A stretch of 64,000 bases of DNA, from positions 1,570,501 to 1,634,500 of the forward strand of contig NZ_AP019783.1 of assembly GCF_019670005.1 (NCBI RefSeq), read 5' to 3'. Origin of the DNA: Methylomagnum ishizawai. Its GTDB lineage: Bacteria > Pseudomonadota > Gammaproteobacteria > Methylococcales > Methylococcaceae. Numbering within the stretch: position 1 is the stretch's first letter; the number at the start of each line of letters is the position of its first letter. Made by a program: the position numbers and the translations under genes. Shown here piece after piece: positions 28,165 to 37,348 of the stretch. The notes under the pieces are model-generated. The model worked only from the letters and a program-made list of their open reading frames with translations. It had not been told where the DNA came from and ran no database searches.

Positions 28165-28962
28165 ATGTCCCCGCACCGCCAGGATGATTCCTTCGAGAAG
28201 CTGGTCGAAGCCTTGTTGGCGGACGAGCAATACCAGGGGCATCCCTTGCGGGAGGCGTTGGCCTTGCTCTGGAAGCATACCCGCGAGCAACTCGCCCGGT
28301 TGGAGCGCGTCACCCACATTTCCGACCGCTACCAGAACATCGCCCAGGAACAGGCCCGCTCGATGACGGAGCGCTACAACCGGCAGTTGCGCCAGATCGA
28401 GAAGATCACCCGCATTTCCGACCGCTACCAGGGCATGCTGCAAGACCTCAACAACGCGCTGAAGGAGGCGTCCACCCACGACGCCCTGACCGGCCTCCCC
28501 AACCGGCGGCTATTGACCGAGTGCATGAAGCAGGAGGATGGGCGGGGCGGGGATTATGCCTTGGCGGTGATCGACGCCGACCGCTTCAAGCGCGTCAACG
28601 ACGATCACGGCCACGAGACCGGGGACCGGGTGTTGGTGGCGCTGGCGCGGACTTTGAAAGAGGGCTTGCGGGAAGGGGATATATGCGGGCGTTGGGGCGG
28701 CGAGGAATTCCTGGCCTTGCTGCCGGGGATCGACGCCGCGGCGGCCACGGGCGTGGCGGAGCGCTTGTTGGCAGGGGTGCGCCGCTTGCGGGTGGCGGCG
28801 GACGGGGTCGAATTGCCGATCACGGTCAGTATCGGCCTGGCCCGGCGGCGCGATGGCGAGGGCTATCACGAGACCTTGCTGCGGGCCGACGCGGCCTTGC
28901 TGGAAGCCAAACGCGCCGGGCGGGACCGCTGTTACGCCGCCGGTGCCGGAGATAACGGATAG
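28165..28962 (+). CDS. siaD: SiaD-like diguanylate cyclase
   Basis: A 265-residue cytosolic GGDEF enzyme that makes cyclic di-GMP from two GTP. The N-terminal half (about 1-105) is helical with two copies of a motif, RVTHISDRYQN and KITRISDRYQG, in a likely coiled-coil stalk where SiaC would bind. The catalytic domain begins at DALTGLPNRRLL; the active loop is GGEEF and an inhibitory RxxD site (REGD) precedes it at the correct distance, so product inhibition is expected. It starts one base after the siaC stop. Confidence 0.9.
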   Translation: MSPHRQDDSFEKLVEALLADEQYQGHPLREALALLWKHTREQLARLERVTHISDRYQNIAQEQARSMTERYNRQLRQIEKITRISDRYQGMLQDLNNALKEASTHDALTGLPNRRLLTECMKQEDGRGGDYALAVIDADRFKRVNDDHGHETGDRVLVALARTLKEGLREGDICGRWGGEEFLALLPGIDAAAATGVAERLLAGVRRLRVAADGVELPITVSIGLARRRDGEGYHETLLRADAALLEAKRAGRDRCYAAGAGDNG

Positions 28963-29020
28963 CCCGGATGCGGCGCGGCGGAATCCGGTGGCCCGGTTTT
29001 CTGCTGCCGCCCCTGGATTC

Positions 29021-32000
29021 CTACGGCTCCGGTGGGTCGGCCTGGGGCCGGGTCCGCCACCATCCATCCGCCGCGTAGGCTGTCCAGCCCCAACGCAGCC
29101 AATCCAACAGCGCGTAGGCCAACCACAGCGCCCAGGCCAGCATCAGCCCCCGGTACAGCCACAAGGGCGCGGAAACCACCCAGGGCCGGGGTGGCCGGGA
29201 CTCCGCCCGGTCTTGGTACCAATGCAGATGATAGGCGTCGGAGCCATTGCCCGCGACCTGCATCTCGGGCAATCCCAGCAAGCCTTGCTGCACCGCTTCC
29301 AGCAGGCTGGCCAAGGCCGCCAGGGTCAATAGGGCCAGCCCAATTTGCAGCGCCTTGAACCCCCGGTCCCCCAGCGTCCGCCCGGACCGTTCCCGCCAAG
29401 CCAGGGCCAACAGCCAGGCCACCACCAGTATCCCGCCGAGCGCGGAAATCTGGCTCAAGCCCACCAGCAGCAGCGCCCATTGCCAAAACCGCAGCGGCGA
29501 CAGCGGCATCCGCCCCAGCCCGTAGGCCAGCAGCAGGATCAACAACAGCGCGCCCCAGAACAATACCGCCGGTCCCAGCATAGGCCCGCCCAGCAGCAAG
29601 ACCCAGCGGTCCGGTCCCAGGTCGATCTGGGTGCTGGCGTTGACGCTGGGCGCGCCCAAGTCCAGTTCCGGGGCGGCGAGGTGGGTGGCGATGCCGTGGT
29701 CGTCGCGCCAAACCAGGGTCGCCGTCTGGGTGCCGGGATGCAGGGGCAGGGAAACCGTCCGGCCTTGCGGGCGGATGGGTTGCGGGGTGCCGTCGATGCT
29801 GACCGATTGCAGGACGGCGGCTTCCGGCAATTCCAGGTCGTGGCGTCCGCCCTGGGAACTGCGCAGGCGCAGGGTCAGCGTGGCTTCGGTGGCGCGTTGG
29901 CCCGGAGCCAGCCGCAATTCGCTGGCGTCCAGCGTCAGCGTCCGGCCCGGAATCCCCACGGGGCGCGAGAGCCGCAAGGTCACGGATTCGCCCGGCCAGG
30001 GCCGCCACTCCGGCAGCCAGGCACCCGCCGGATTTTGGTGATGGACCACGGCCAGCCCCTCGCTGCCCATATGCCAGATCGGGCTGACATCGGCCTGCCA
30101 GGATTCGGTCCAGGCCGTGGTGTTGGGTGCGGTCAAGGTCAGGGTTGGCTTGGGTTCCAGCACCGACTCCCAGGACAGCTGGGTTTGTCCGGGCAACAGG
30201 TTCGCCAGCAGCTTGCCATCCTTCACCCGCAGACCGCCCGTGACCACCGATTCGCCGGGCAACAGGGGAATCTCCACCGCCACCGGGCTATCCGCCGGGG
30301 ATCGCCGTTGGACCCAGGTTTCCACCCGCCACGCCAAGCCCAGCCGCAGCACGCGGCGCACTTCCAGGAAAGGCGGCAAGGGCCGGGCTTCCAGGGTCGG
30401 CGTGGCTTCCGCGCCCTGGCTACCGATGGCGCGGATCAATTGCAATTGTTGCTCGGGAACGCCGTTGTCGCCGATGCCCGCAACCGTCCAGCCGGTGCCG
30501 GCGGCCTCGACCCGGCGCGGCTTGAGCGGCAAGGGCAAGGCGATTTGTTCGCGGGGCGGCAAGGGACCGGCCAGGACCAGGCGGTGCCGCCCCGGTTCCA
30601 AGCCCAGCCACAGCGTGCCTTGCTCGTCGCGGAACAGGCTGTGCGCCGCTTTGCCATCGACCTCGGCCCGCGACGGCGACCATTGCCCCGGTTGGGCGGG
30701 CAGGGGCACGGCGGTTTGGGCGGCGCTGGTGATGTCGAGGATTTGCCGGAGTTCGCCGGGCGTGGTTTCCAGCCGCAATAGCGGGATTTCCGCGCAGCGC
30801 GGTTGGCAATCGGGCGGGGCCAACAGGCGGTCGCGGAGGGTTTCCAATAGCTCCGGGCTGGGAATCTCGGCCTTGGCTTCGGGCAGGAACAGCAGTAGTG
30901 GAATCAGCAGGAACGGAAGCGACGGGCGCGGCGGCACCGCGCCGCCCGGCCCGGATGGACGCGGCCCCGGCCCCGGCTTGCCCCATACCAGCAATCCGGC
31001 CAAGCCCAGCGTTAGCGATACTTCCAGCAGGTTCAACACCAGGTTGGCGGCGGGCGGCAGCAGGAATAGGCGCATCTCCTGGGCGCGGGTGACGGGGCCG
31101 TTCCAGGTCAAGGGGATCGTGGTCCAGCGCCATTCCGGTAGGCCGGGGCCGGTTTGGGTGATGGCGTCGGGATCGATGGCGCGGGAGGGGTGGGCCGGAG
31201 GCGCGGCGGCCGGTGTGGCGGGGGCGGAAAGCCGTTCCGCTTTGCTCATGGCCCGGAATGTCCGGTCCAGCGTGGCCCCGGCCGTGGGAGCCGCTTCTTC
31301 GACGGGCTGCTGGGCGGGTGCCGCCAATTCGGCTTGCGCGGCGGGGGCCGCTTGCGCCAGCCAGGGATATTCCAACTGCGGATAAAGCCCCACCCGGATG
31401 CGCTCCGCCATGAACGGCAGGGCGATCAAGGCCAGGGCCAGCGCGGCCAGATTCCGGTACCCGCCCGCCACCCACCGCGCCCGTCCCTCCGGCAGGTTCC
31501 GCGCCAAAGCCACCGCCGCCAGCACATGCAGCCAGATATAGCGCGGCGCGTCCGGTTCGTGCCAGGACAGGGCCAGCCCCGCCACGGCCAGCCCGGCCCA
31601 GGGCCAGCCCCACAACTGCGCCACCGCCAGGGCCGCGATCAAGACAATGAACAAATCCAGCAGGGTCCACCGGGCGATCCAGGAGCCGGGCGCTTGGTCC
31701 ACCCCGGTCGCGGCCAGCAAGCGCCAGCCGGGCGGTAGGTTCAATTCGGCGTCCACCTGCCGGAAATCCCGGTCCCAACCCGAGACCGGCAGCGCGGAGG
31801 AACCCGGCAAGCGGCCATCGGCGGACAGGGCGAGTTCGCCCCGCCGCACTTCCACGCCGATGCCGCCGCCGGTGGTGTCGCGGGTGATGGATTGCGGTTC
31901 GCCGTCCAGGGACACGCGGCCCAGGTCCAGCCCCTGGCCCGCGTTCAAGCGCCAACCCTGGGTCATGCGCCCGCCGATCTGGTCGTTGACGGTGTAGCCG

Positions 32001-33085
32001 TGGCCGTCGAAATCCAGCCACAGGCGGCGGTGCAGGTCGAGGCTGTCGGGTTCGGGGTCCGGGTCGCCGCGGCGGAGGGTTTTGAAGACCATGGCCGCGC
32101 CCGGTTCCAGGTGGTAGGCGGGCAGGTGTTTCCAAGCTTCGGGTAATTCGGTCTGGCGCGGATCGAGGGCCGGGACGCCCGCGATCTCGGCCAGCCGGAT
32201 GCCGGGGTCGGCGGCATAGGCCCAGATTTCCTCGGCGGGCCAGGGTTCGGCGGGCGTGCCCGGTTTCAATTCGGCGACTTCGCCGGGCTGGCGGGTGATG
32301 ATGTCCAGGCTCCAATGGCCGGGCCGGGCCTGGACCCGCAGGCGGCCATCCGGTTCCAAGCGGGCGGGCAGGGGGCTATCCACCCGTAGCGGGATGGCGT
32401 GGTCCAGCACCGCGCCTTGTAGCAGCAACTCGCGGGGACGGCCCGCGATGTCTAGGTCGAGATGGGTGGTGATTTGGACCGGGACGCCGTCGTCGATGCG
32501 GCGGTAGACCTTGAGCGCCAGGGTGTCGGCGATTTCGGTGGGTTTGGCCGCGCCTTCGTCGTGGATCCACAACGCGCCGTCGTCGTTGAAGGCCGGGATC
32601 GGGACCGGCTTGCCCTTGAGGCTGAGTTGGACCAGGCCGGTGTGGGCGGGCAGGGGCAGGCTTTCCGGTAAGGCGTCCCAGGTGTAGCGCCCGGTCACGG
32701 TATGCGTGCCGGGCGCGAGGCGCAGGCCGGGGCGGTCGTCTTGCGCTTCCAGCGCCGCCGGCTGGCCGTCGGCCTCGACCGCGCCCGGCCAATGTTCCGC
32801 GGCGCCCGGCAGCGCCACCCAGCCGGGGGCGTAGACCTGGACCCGCAGTTCGAACCGCCCGCCGTGTTCGTCCAGGTCCAGCGCCAACCGGGCCGGCCAG
32901 ACGCAGGGGCGCTCTCCGTCCACGCCGGGCATCGGTGGACAATTGCGGTCGGGGTAGTCCCAGAGCGCCCAATCGATCCAGGGCTTGAGGGCGTCGGGCA
33001 CTTGGCCTGGGGGCAGCGGCCCGGCTTGGGCGATGGCGGCGAGGCAGAGGCACAATAGGACGGGCAGGATGTACCGGCTGGGCAT
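29021..33085 (-). CDS. Very large exported membrane protein of unknown function
   Basis: A 1354-residue protein with a Sec signal peptide (about 1-21) and beta-rich extracytoplasmic regions. Hydrophobic clusters occur at about 525-610 (DLFIVLIAALAVAQLWGWPW onward), at about 715-760 (NLLEVSLTLGLAGLLVWG and PFLLIPLLLFLPE) and in the last 200 residues (four or more helices). Two long periplasmic parts are rich in Trp, Pro and Gly. The second ends in immunoglobulin-like sequence (RSSQGGRHDLELPEAAVL onward). I do not recognise a named family. It converges on siaD and follows the RTX gene on the same strand; no functional link is evident. Confidence 0.75.
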   Translation of the reverse strand: MPSRYILPVLLCLCLAAIAQAGPLPPGQVPDALKPWIDWALWDYPDRNCPPMPGVDGERPCVWPARLALDLDEHGGRFELRVQVYAPGWVALPGAAEHWPGAVEADGQPAALEAQDDRPGLRLAPGTHTVTGRYTWDALPESLPLPAHTGLVQLSLKGKPVPIPAFNDDGALWIHDEGAAKPTEIADTLALKVYRRIDDGVPVQITTHLDLDIAGRPRELLLQGAVLDHAIPLRVDSPLPARLEPDGRLRVQARPGHWSLDIITRQPGEVAELKPGTPAEPWPAEEIWAYAADPGIRLAEIAGVPALDPRQTELPEAWKHLPAYHLEPGAAMVFKTLRRGDPDPEPDSLDLHRRLWLDFDGHGYTVNDQIGGRMTQGWRLNAGQGLDLGRVSLDGEPQSITRDTTGGGIGVEVRRGELALSADGRLPGSSALPVSGWDRDFRQVDAELNLPPGWRLLAATGVDQAPGSWIARWTLLDLFIVLIAALAVAQLWGWPWAGLAVAGLALSWHEPDAPRYIWLHVLAAVALARNLPEGRARWVAGGYRNLAALALALIALPFMAERIRVGLYPQLEYPWLAQAAPAAQAELAAPAQQPVEEAAPTAGATLDRTFRAMSKAERLSAPATPAAAPPAHPSRAIDPDAITQTGPGLPEWRWTTIPLTWNGPVTRAQEMRLFLLPPAANLVLNLLEVSLTLGLAGLLVWGKPGPGPRPSGPGGAVPPRPSLPFLLIPLLLFLPEAKAEIPSPELLETLRDRLLAPPDCQPRCAEIPLLRLETTPGELRQILDITSAAQTAVPLPAQPGQWSPSRAEVDGKAAHSLFRDEQGTLWLGLEPGRHRLVLAGPLPPREQIALPLPLKPRRVEAAGTGWTVAGIGDNGVPEQQLQLIRAIGSQGAEATPTLEARPLPPFLEVRRVLRLGLAWRVETWVQRRSPADSPVAVEIPLLPGESVVTGGLRVKDGKLLANLLPGQTQLSWESVLEPKPTLTLTAPNTTAWTESWQADVSPIWHMGSEGLAVVHHQNPAGAWLPEWRPWPGESVTLRLSRPVGIPGRTLTLDASELRLAPGQRATEATLTLRLRSSQGGRHDLELPEAAVLQSVSIDGTPQPIRPQGRTVSLPLHPGTQTATLVWRDDHGIATHLAAPELDLGAPSVNASTQIDLGPDRWVLLLGGPMLGPAVLFWGALLLILLLAYGLGRMPLSPLRFWQWALLLVGLSQISALGGILVVAWLLALAWRERSGRTLGDRGFKALQIGLALLTLAALASLLEAVQQGLLGLPEMQVAGNGSDAYHLHWYQDRAESRPPRPWVVSAPLWLYRGLMLAWALWLAYALLDWLRWGWTAYAADGWWRTRPQADPPEP

Positions 33086-33153
33086 GGGCAGTCTCCTTCC
33101 GGGGGCATGGCGTGGCGTTTGCCATCATAGCCACAACCGCCGGGATGCGGGCG

Positions 33154-33182
33154 AAAAAAAGCCGGTTCGCGGGGAACCGGCT
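33154..33182 (-). terminator. Rho-independent terminator of the RTX gene
   Basis: Read on the minus strand, a 9-bp stem AGCCGGTTC/GAACCGGCT with a 5-base loop is followed by seven T residues, about 85 bases after the RTX stop. Confidence 0.85.
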
Positions 33183-33267
33183 AAGTGCTTCCTTCAGGTA
33201 GTGCCATTCACGGGGGGGATGTTAGGGCGGCGTGGCTTAAAACAAGCTTAAAAGCCTTGTTCCGGCC

Positions 33268-36200
33268 TCAGGCGAAGGCGTAATCCGCCAGCGTGGTGGA
33301 AGCCGTGCCTTGCAAGGTGCCGACCAGGGTCAATTCGGCGGCGCTGACGGTAGCGTCCGCGCCGGCCGACTTGAAGAGGAACAAGGCGCTGTCGGTGCCG
33401 TTGTCCACGGCGAACAGGCGGACGTTGCCGGTGGCGTAGGCGCTGGTGGCGGAGCCGATATCCGCGGCGGCGGAAGCCGTGGTGATGGCTCCGGCGATGT
33501 TCTTGGTGACGATCACCAATTCGGCGGCGTTGGAGAAACCGCCCGGCCCCACGACCGCGACGCCGCCATCGACGATATGGTTGCCGTTGCCGATCTTCTG
33601 GCCGGTGGCGGTGTCGGCGAAGACGAGATGGTCGGTACCGGAGAGGAAGTCGAGCACCGTATCCGCGCCGCCGCTGGCGTTGGTGAACACAAAGCTGTCC
33701 GACCCGGCACCGCCCTGGAGGCTATCCATGCCCGCCCCGCCGTTCAGCCGGTCGTCGCCCACGCCGCCATCCAGGCGGTTGCTGGCGGTGTTGCCGGTGA
33801 TTTGGTTGGCGAGGCTGTTGCCGGTGCCGGTGGCGGCGCTGCTGGTCAGGACCAGGTTTTCGAGGTTGGCCCCGAGGGTGTAGGCGACCGCGCTTTTGAC
33901 CGTGTCCAGCCCGGATAGGGGATTTTCGACCACGCTGTCGCCCAGGTTGTCCACGAGGTAGATGTCCGCTCCCTTGCCGCCCGCGAGGCTGTCTGCGCCC
34001 TGGCCCCCGTCGAGGGTGTTGGCGAGGTCGTCGCCGGTGATTTGGTTGGCGAGGCTGTTTCCGGTGCCGGTAGCGGCGGTGCCGGTCAGGATCAGGTTTT
34101 CGAGGTTGTCGGGGAGGGCGTAGTCGATGGCGCTCAGCGCGGTATCTGTGCCTTCGCCCGTGTTTTCCTTGACCACATCGCCGGGATTATCGACGGAATA
34201 GGTGTCGTTGCCCGCGCCGCCCGCGAGGGTGTCGGCCCCGGTCCCGCCGTCGAGGCTGTTGTTGCCGCTGTTGCCGGTAATCTGGTTGGCGAGGCTATTG
34301 CCGGTGCCGGTGGCGGCGCTGCCGGTCAGGATCAGGTTTTCGAGGTTGGCCCCGAGGGTGTAGTCGATGGCGCTCAGCACGGTGTCGGTGCCTTCGCCCG
34401 CGTTTTCGGTGATGGCGTCTCCCGTAGCGTCCACGACATAGGTGTCGTCGCCCGCGCCGCCCGCGAGGGTGTCGGCCCCGGTCCCGCCGTCGAGGCTGTT
34501 GTTGCCGCTGTTGCCGGTAATCTGGTTGGCGAGGCTGTTGCCGGTGCCGGTGGCGGCGCTGCCGGTCAGGATCAGGTTTTCGAGGTTGGCTCCGAGGGTG
34601 TGGTTGAGGGCGCTTTTCACCGTGTCGGTGCCTGCGCCGGGGTTTTCCTTGACCACATCGCCGGGGTTATCGACGAGGTAGGTGTCGTTGCCCGCGCCGC
34701 CCACGAGCGAATCCGCGCCTTGGGCACCGTCCAGGATATTGTTGCCGCCGTTGCCGGTGAGGATGTTGGCGAGGCTGTTGCCGGTGGCTTTGAGGTTGGC
34801 GCTGCCGGTCAGGATGAGGGTTTCGACGTTGACCGGGAGGGCGTAGGTGACATTGCTTTGTACGCCGTCGGTGCCTTCGCCCGTGTTTTCCTTGATGATA
34901 TCGCTGGTGTGGTCCACGGTATAAACGTCGTTGCCCGCGCCGCCCGCGAGGGTATCCGCACCCTGGGCGCCGTCCAGGGTGTTGTTGGCGCTGTTGCCGG
35001 TGATCTGGTTGGCGAGGCTGTTGCCGGTGGCGACGAGGGCGGTGCCGGTGAGGATGAGGTTTTCGAGGTTGGCCCCGAGGGTGTAGTCGATGGCGCTTTT
35101 GATGGTGTCCAGCCCGGATAGGGGGTTTTCGATCACGCTGTCGCCCATGTTATCCACCAGATAGGTGTCGCCGCCCTGGCCGCCCGCCAGGATATCCGCG
35201 CCCTGGCCACCGTCGAGGGTGTTGTTGGCGCTGTTGCCGGTGATTTGGTTGGCGAGGCTGTTGCCGGTGGCGGTCGCCGCGCCCGCCAGGAGGGCGAGGT
35301 TTTCGACGTTGGCGGGGAGGGTGTAGTTGACGCTGGATAGCACGGTGTCGGTGCCTGCGCCGGGGTTTTCGGTGATGACATCGGCGCTGTTGTCCACGAA
35401 GTACAGATCGTTGCCCTTGCCGCCCGCCAGGTTGTCGGCTCCGCCCAGGCCGTTGAGGGCGTCGTTGGCGGTGGTGCCGGTGAGGGTGTTGTTGGTGTTG
35501 TCGCCGATGACGAAGTTGGTGAGGGTGTCGCTGCCGGTGAATTTGAAGGTTTCGATCCGGTAGCCGGTATCCCCGGAAAATTGGTTTTGTACGGTCAGTT
35601 GGTCGGTCGCGCCATAACCGATAACCAAGTTGTCGCCGTTGCGGATGACACTGGTCAAGTCGGTTAGTTTAATGTTGTTGAATTGGACGGTGTCACTGTG
35701 GCTGTAATCATTGATGGTGTCCTGGCCGTCGCCCGAACTGAATTGGTAAGTATCGTTGCCATCGCCGCCTTCCAGGTAGTCGTCGCCCGCCCCGCCGTCC
35801 AGCGTGTCGTTGTCGTAGTAGCCATAAAGAGTGTCGTTGCCCGCGCCACCGTTCAGGCTGTCGTTGCCTTCGTTGCCGTAGAGCGTGTCGTTGCCGCCAT
35901 TGCCGCTGAGTGTGTCGCTGGCCCGCCAGCCCCACAGGGTGTCATCGCCCGAACCGCCAATATCCGCCAGCACGTTCAACTGGTCGAGGGTCAACGCCGT
36001 GCCGTCGGCGAAGACGAGGCTTTCAATCGCAAGGCCAAAGTCGTCGCCGTAGGGCGTGCTGAATTCGTTTTGGATGGTGACGGTCTCGCCCGTGGCCTTG
36101 ACCGTGACCTGCAAGTCCCAGGCGTTGACCTTCTGGAAAGCCACATCGGCTTGTTTGAGGCCGTTCAGTTGCAGGATGTCGTTGCCGCCGTAGGCGTAGT

Positions 36201-37086
36201 CCGAACTCTCGTTGATGGTGTCGTGGCCGTAGCCTTTGGCGAAGATATAGGTGTCGTCCCCCGACGAGCCGGACAGGTAGTCGTCGCCCGCCCCGCCGTC
36301 CAGCGTGTCGTTGTCGTAGCCCGCGTAGAGCGTGTCGTTGCCCGCGCCGCCCGACAGGGTGTCCTTGCCGAAGTCTCCGTGCAGTTCGTCGTTCCCCGTT
36401 CCGCCGATCAGGCTGTCGTCGCCGTTGCTGCCGTAGAGCGCGTCGTCGCCCGCCCCGCCATCCAAGGTGTCGTTGGCCCGCCAACCCCACAGGGTGTCGT
36501 TGCCCGCGCTGCCCACTTCCGCCAGCACGTTCAACTGGTCGAGGTTCAACGCCGCGCCGTCGGCGAAGACGAGGCTTTCAATCGCAAGGCCAAAGTCGTC
36601 GCCGTAGGGCGTGCTGAATTCGTTTTGGATGGTGACGGTCTCGCCCGTGGCCTTGACCGTGACCTGCAAGTCCCAGGCGTTGACCTTCTGGAAAGCCACA
36701 TCGGCTTGTTTGAGGCCATTCAGTTGCAGGATGTCGTTGCCGCCGTAGGCGTAGTCCGAACTCTCGTTGATGGTGTCGTGGCCGTAGCCTTTGGCGAAGA
36801 TATAGGTGTCGTCCCCCGACGAGCCGGACAGGTAGTCGTCGCCCGCCCCGCCGTCCAGCGTGTCGTTGTCGTAGCCCGCGTAGAGCGTGTCGTTGCCCGC
36901 GCCACCGTTCAGGCTGTCGTTGCCCTCGTTGCCGTAGAGCGTGTCGTTGCCTGCCAGTCCATTAAGCGTATCGTTTCCGCTTGTACCATTCAGCGTATCG
37001 TTCCCACTGGTGCCATTGATGACGCCCTGCGCCCCCACCCAGCCCACCATCGCATAATCTTCACCATCCCAAAGTTGCTTAGCCAT
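33268..37086 (-). CDS. RTX-type calcium-binding repeat protein
   Basis: About 1272 residues, almost all repeats. The N-terminal third has many GG-x-G-x-D nonapeptides (GNDTLYGNEGNDSLNGGAG type) that bind calcium, interleaved with three copies of a domain like DTINESSDYAYGGND ... TVTIQNEF, two of them nearly identical. The middle consists of about seven 80-residue units (LENLILTG...NSLANQITGN...LDGGQGADTLAGG...VDNPGDVV). The C-terminal part FVFTNASGGADTVLDFLSG is of the type found before RTX secretion signals. Export by a type I system and a role in adhesion or matrix are likely from family knowledge. No catalytic domain is seen. The start is uncertain: ATGs at 37086, 37134, 37143 and 37212 are all in frame. 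Confidence 0.85.
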   Translation of the reverse strand: MAKQLWDGEDYAMVGWVGAQGVINGTSGNDTLNGTSGNDTLNGLAGNDTLYGNEGNDSLNGGAGNDTLYAGYDNDTLDGGAGDDYLSGSSGDDTYIFAKGYGHDTINESSDYAYGGNDILQLNGLKQADVAFQKVNAWDLQVTVKATGETVTIQNEFSTPYGDDFGLAIESLVFADGAALNLDQLNVLAEVGSAGNDTLWGWRANDTLDGGAGDDALYGSNGDDSLIGGTGNDELHGDFGKDTLSGGAGNDTLYAGYDNDTLDGGAGDDYLSGSSGDDTYIFAKGYGHDTINESSDYAYGGNDILQLNGLKQADVAFQKVNAWDLQVTVKATGETVTIQNEFSTPYGDDFGLAIESLVFADGTALTLDQLNVLADIGGSGDDTLWGWRASDTLSGNGGNDTLYGNEGNDSLNGGAGNDTLYGYYDNDTLDGGAGDDYLEGGDGNDTYQFSSGDGQDTINDYSHSDTVQFNNIKLTDLTSVIRNGDNLVIGYGATDQLTVQNQFSGDTGYRIETFKFTGSDTLTNFVIGDNTNNTLTGTTANDALNGLGGADNLAGGKGNDLYFVDNSADVITENPGAGTDTVLSSVNYTLPANVENLALLAGAATATGNSLANQITGNSANNTLDGGQGADILAGGQGGDTYLVDNMGDSVIENPLSGLDTIKSAIDYTLGANLENLILTGTALVATGNSLANQITGNSANNTLDGAQGADTLAGGAGNDVYTVDHTSDIIKENTGEGTDGVQSNVTYALPVNVETLILTGSANLKATGNSLANILTGNGGNNILDGAQGADSLVGGAGNDTYLVDNPGDVVKENPGAGTDTVKSALNHTLGANLENLILTGSAATGTGNSLANQITGNSGNNSLDGGTGADTLAGGAGDDTYVVDATGDAITENAGEGTDTVLSAIDYTLGANLENLILTGSAATGTGNSLANQITGNSGNNSLDGGTGADTLAGGAGNDTYSVDNPGDVVKENTGEGTDTALSAIDYALPDNLENLILTGTAATGTGNSLANQITGDDLANTLDGGQGADSLAGGKGADIYLVDNLGDSVVENPLSGLDTVKSAVAYTLGANLENLVLTSSAATGTGNSLANQITGNTASNRLDGGVGDDRLNGGAGMDSLQGGAGSDSFVFTNASGGADTVLDFLSGTDHLVFADTATGQKIGNGNHIVDGGVAVVGPGGFSNAAELVIVTKNIAGAITTASAAADIGSATSAYATGNVRLFAVDNGTDSALFLFKSAGADATVSAAELTLVGTLQGTASTTLADYAFA
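33780..35460 (-). repeat. Seven tandem 240-bp units in the RTX gene
   Basis: The landmark GAGGCTGTTGCCGGTG and its variants recurs near 33811, 34051, 34291, 34531, 34771, 35011 and 35251, a period of about 240 bp (80 codons). Units near 34291 and 34531 are nearly identical and the outer ones more diverged, as expected from repeated unequal exchange. Confidence 0.85.
36001..36904 (-). repeat. Near-identical 349-bp direct duplication in the RTX gene
   Basis: Bases 36001-36349 reappear at 36556-36904 (offset 555 bp, 185 codons) with very few changes; one is a G/A difference in the codon run around GCCGTTCAGTTG. The frame is preserved. It is a recent in-frame duplication. Confidence 0.85.
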
Positions 37087-37296
37087 AAAATGCCCCACAT
37101 TGCAAAGTGATAAACCATCAACTATGTCATTTAACATAGGCATGGCCCACCCCAAAATACCCATATCCCGGACAGCGAGCCAGCCCCATGACCGGCCAGC
37201 GTTATAGCACATCCCGGTGGCAGAAAATCGTGGGAAAACGGTGAATAGTTCCTTGCTTTTTTTTCGGAATTATGGGTTTGGATTTCCTGTCCCAAC

Positions 37297-37322
37297 AAAA
37301 AGGGCATCCCGTGGGATGCCCT
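37297..37322 (-). terminator. Terminator of the DUF4351 gene
   Basis: On the minus strand, AGGGCATCCC/GGGATGCCCT forms a tight hairpin followed by TTTTTG, 27 bases after the stop. Confidence 0.75.
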
Positions 37323-37348
37323 GCGCCGCGCTTGAAATCTAGCCGGAT

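Noticed and set aside
33780-36904. Regular repeats considered as a CRISPR array
   Set aside because: Units are 240 bp or longer, in frame and coding, with no short repeat-spacer pattern and no cas genes.
33310-37110. Long plus-strand frames opposite the RTX gene
   Set aside because: Regular Val/Ala/Gly repeats are mirror images of the RTX repeats, not a protein.
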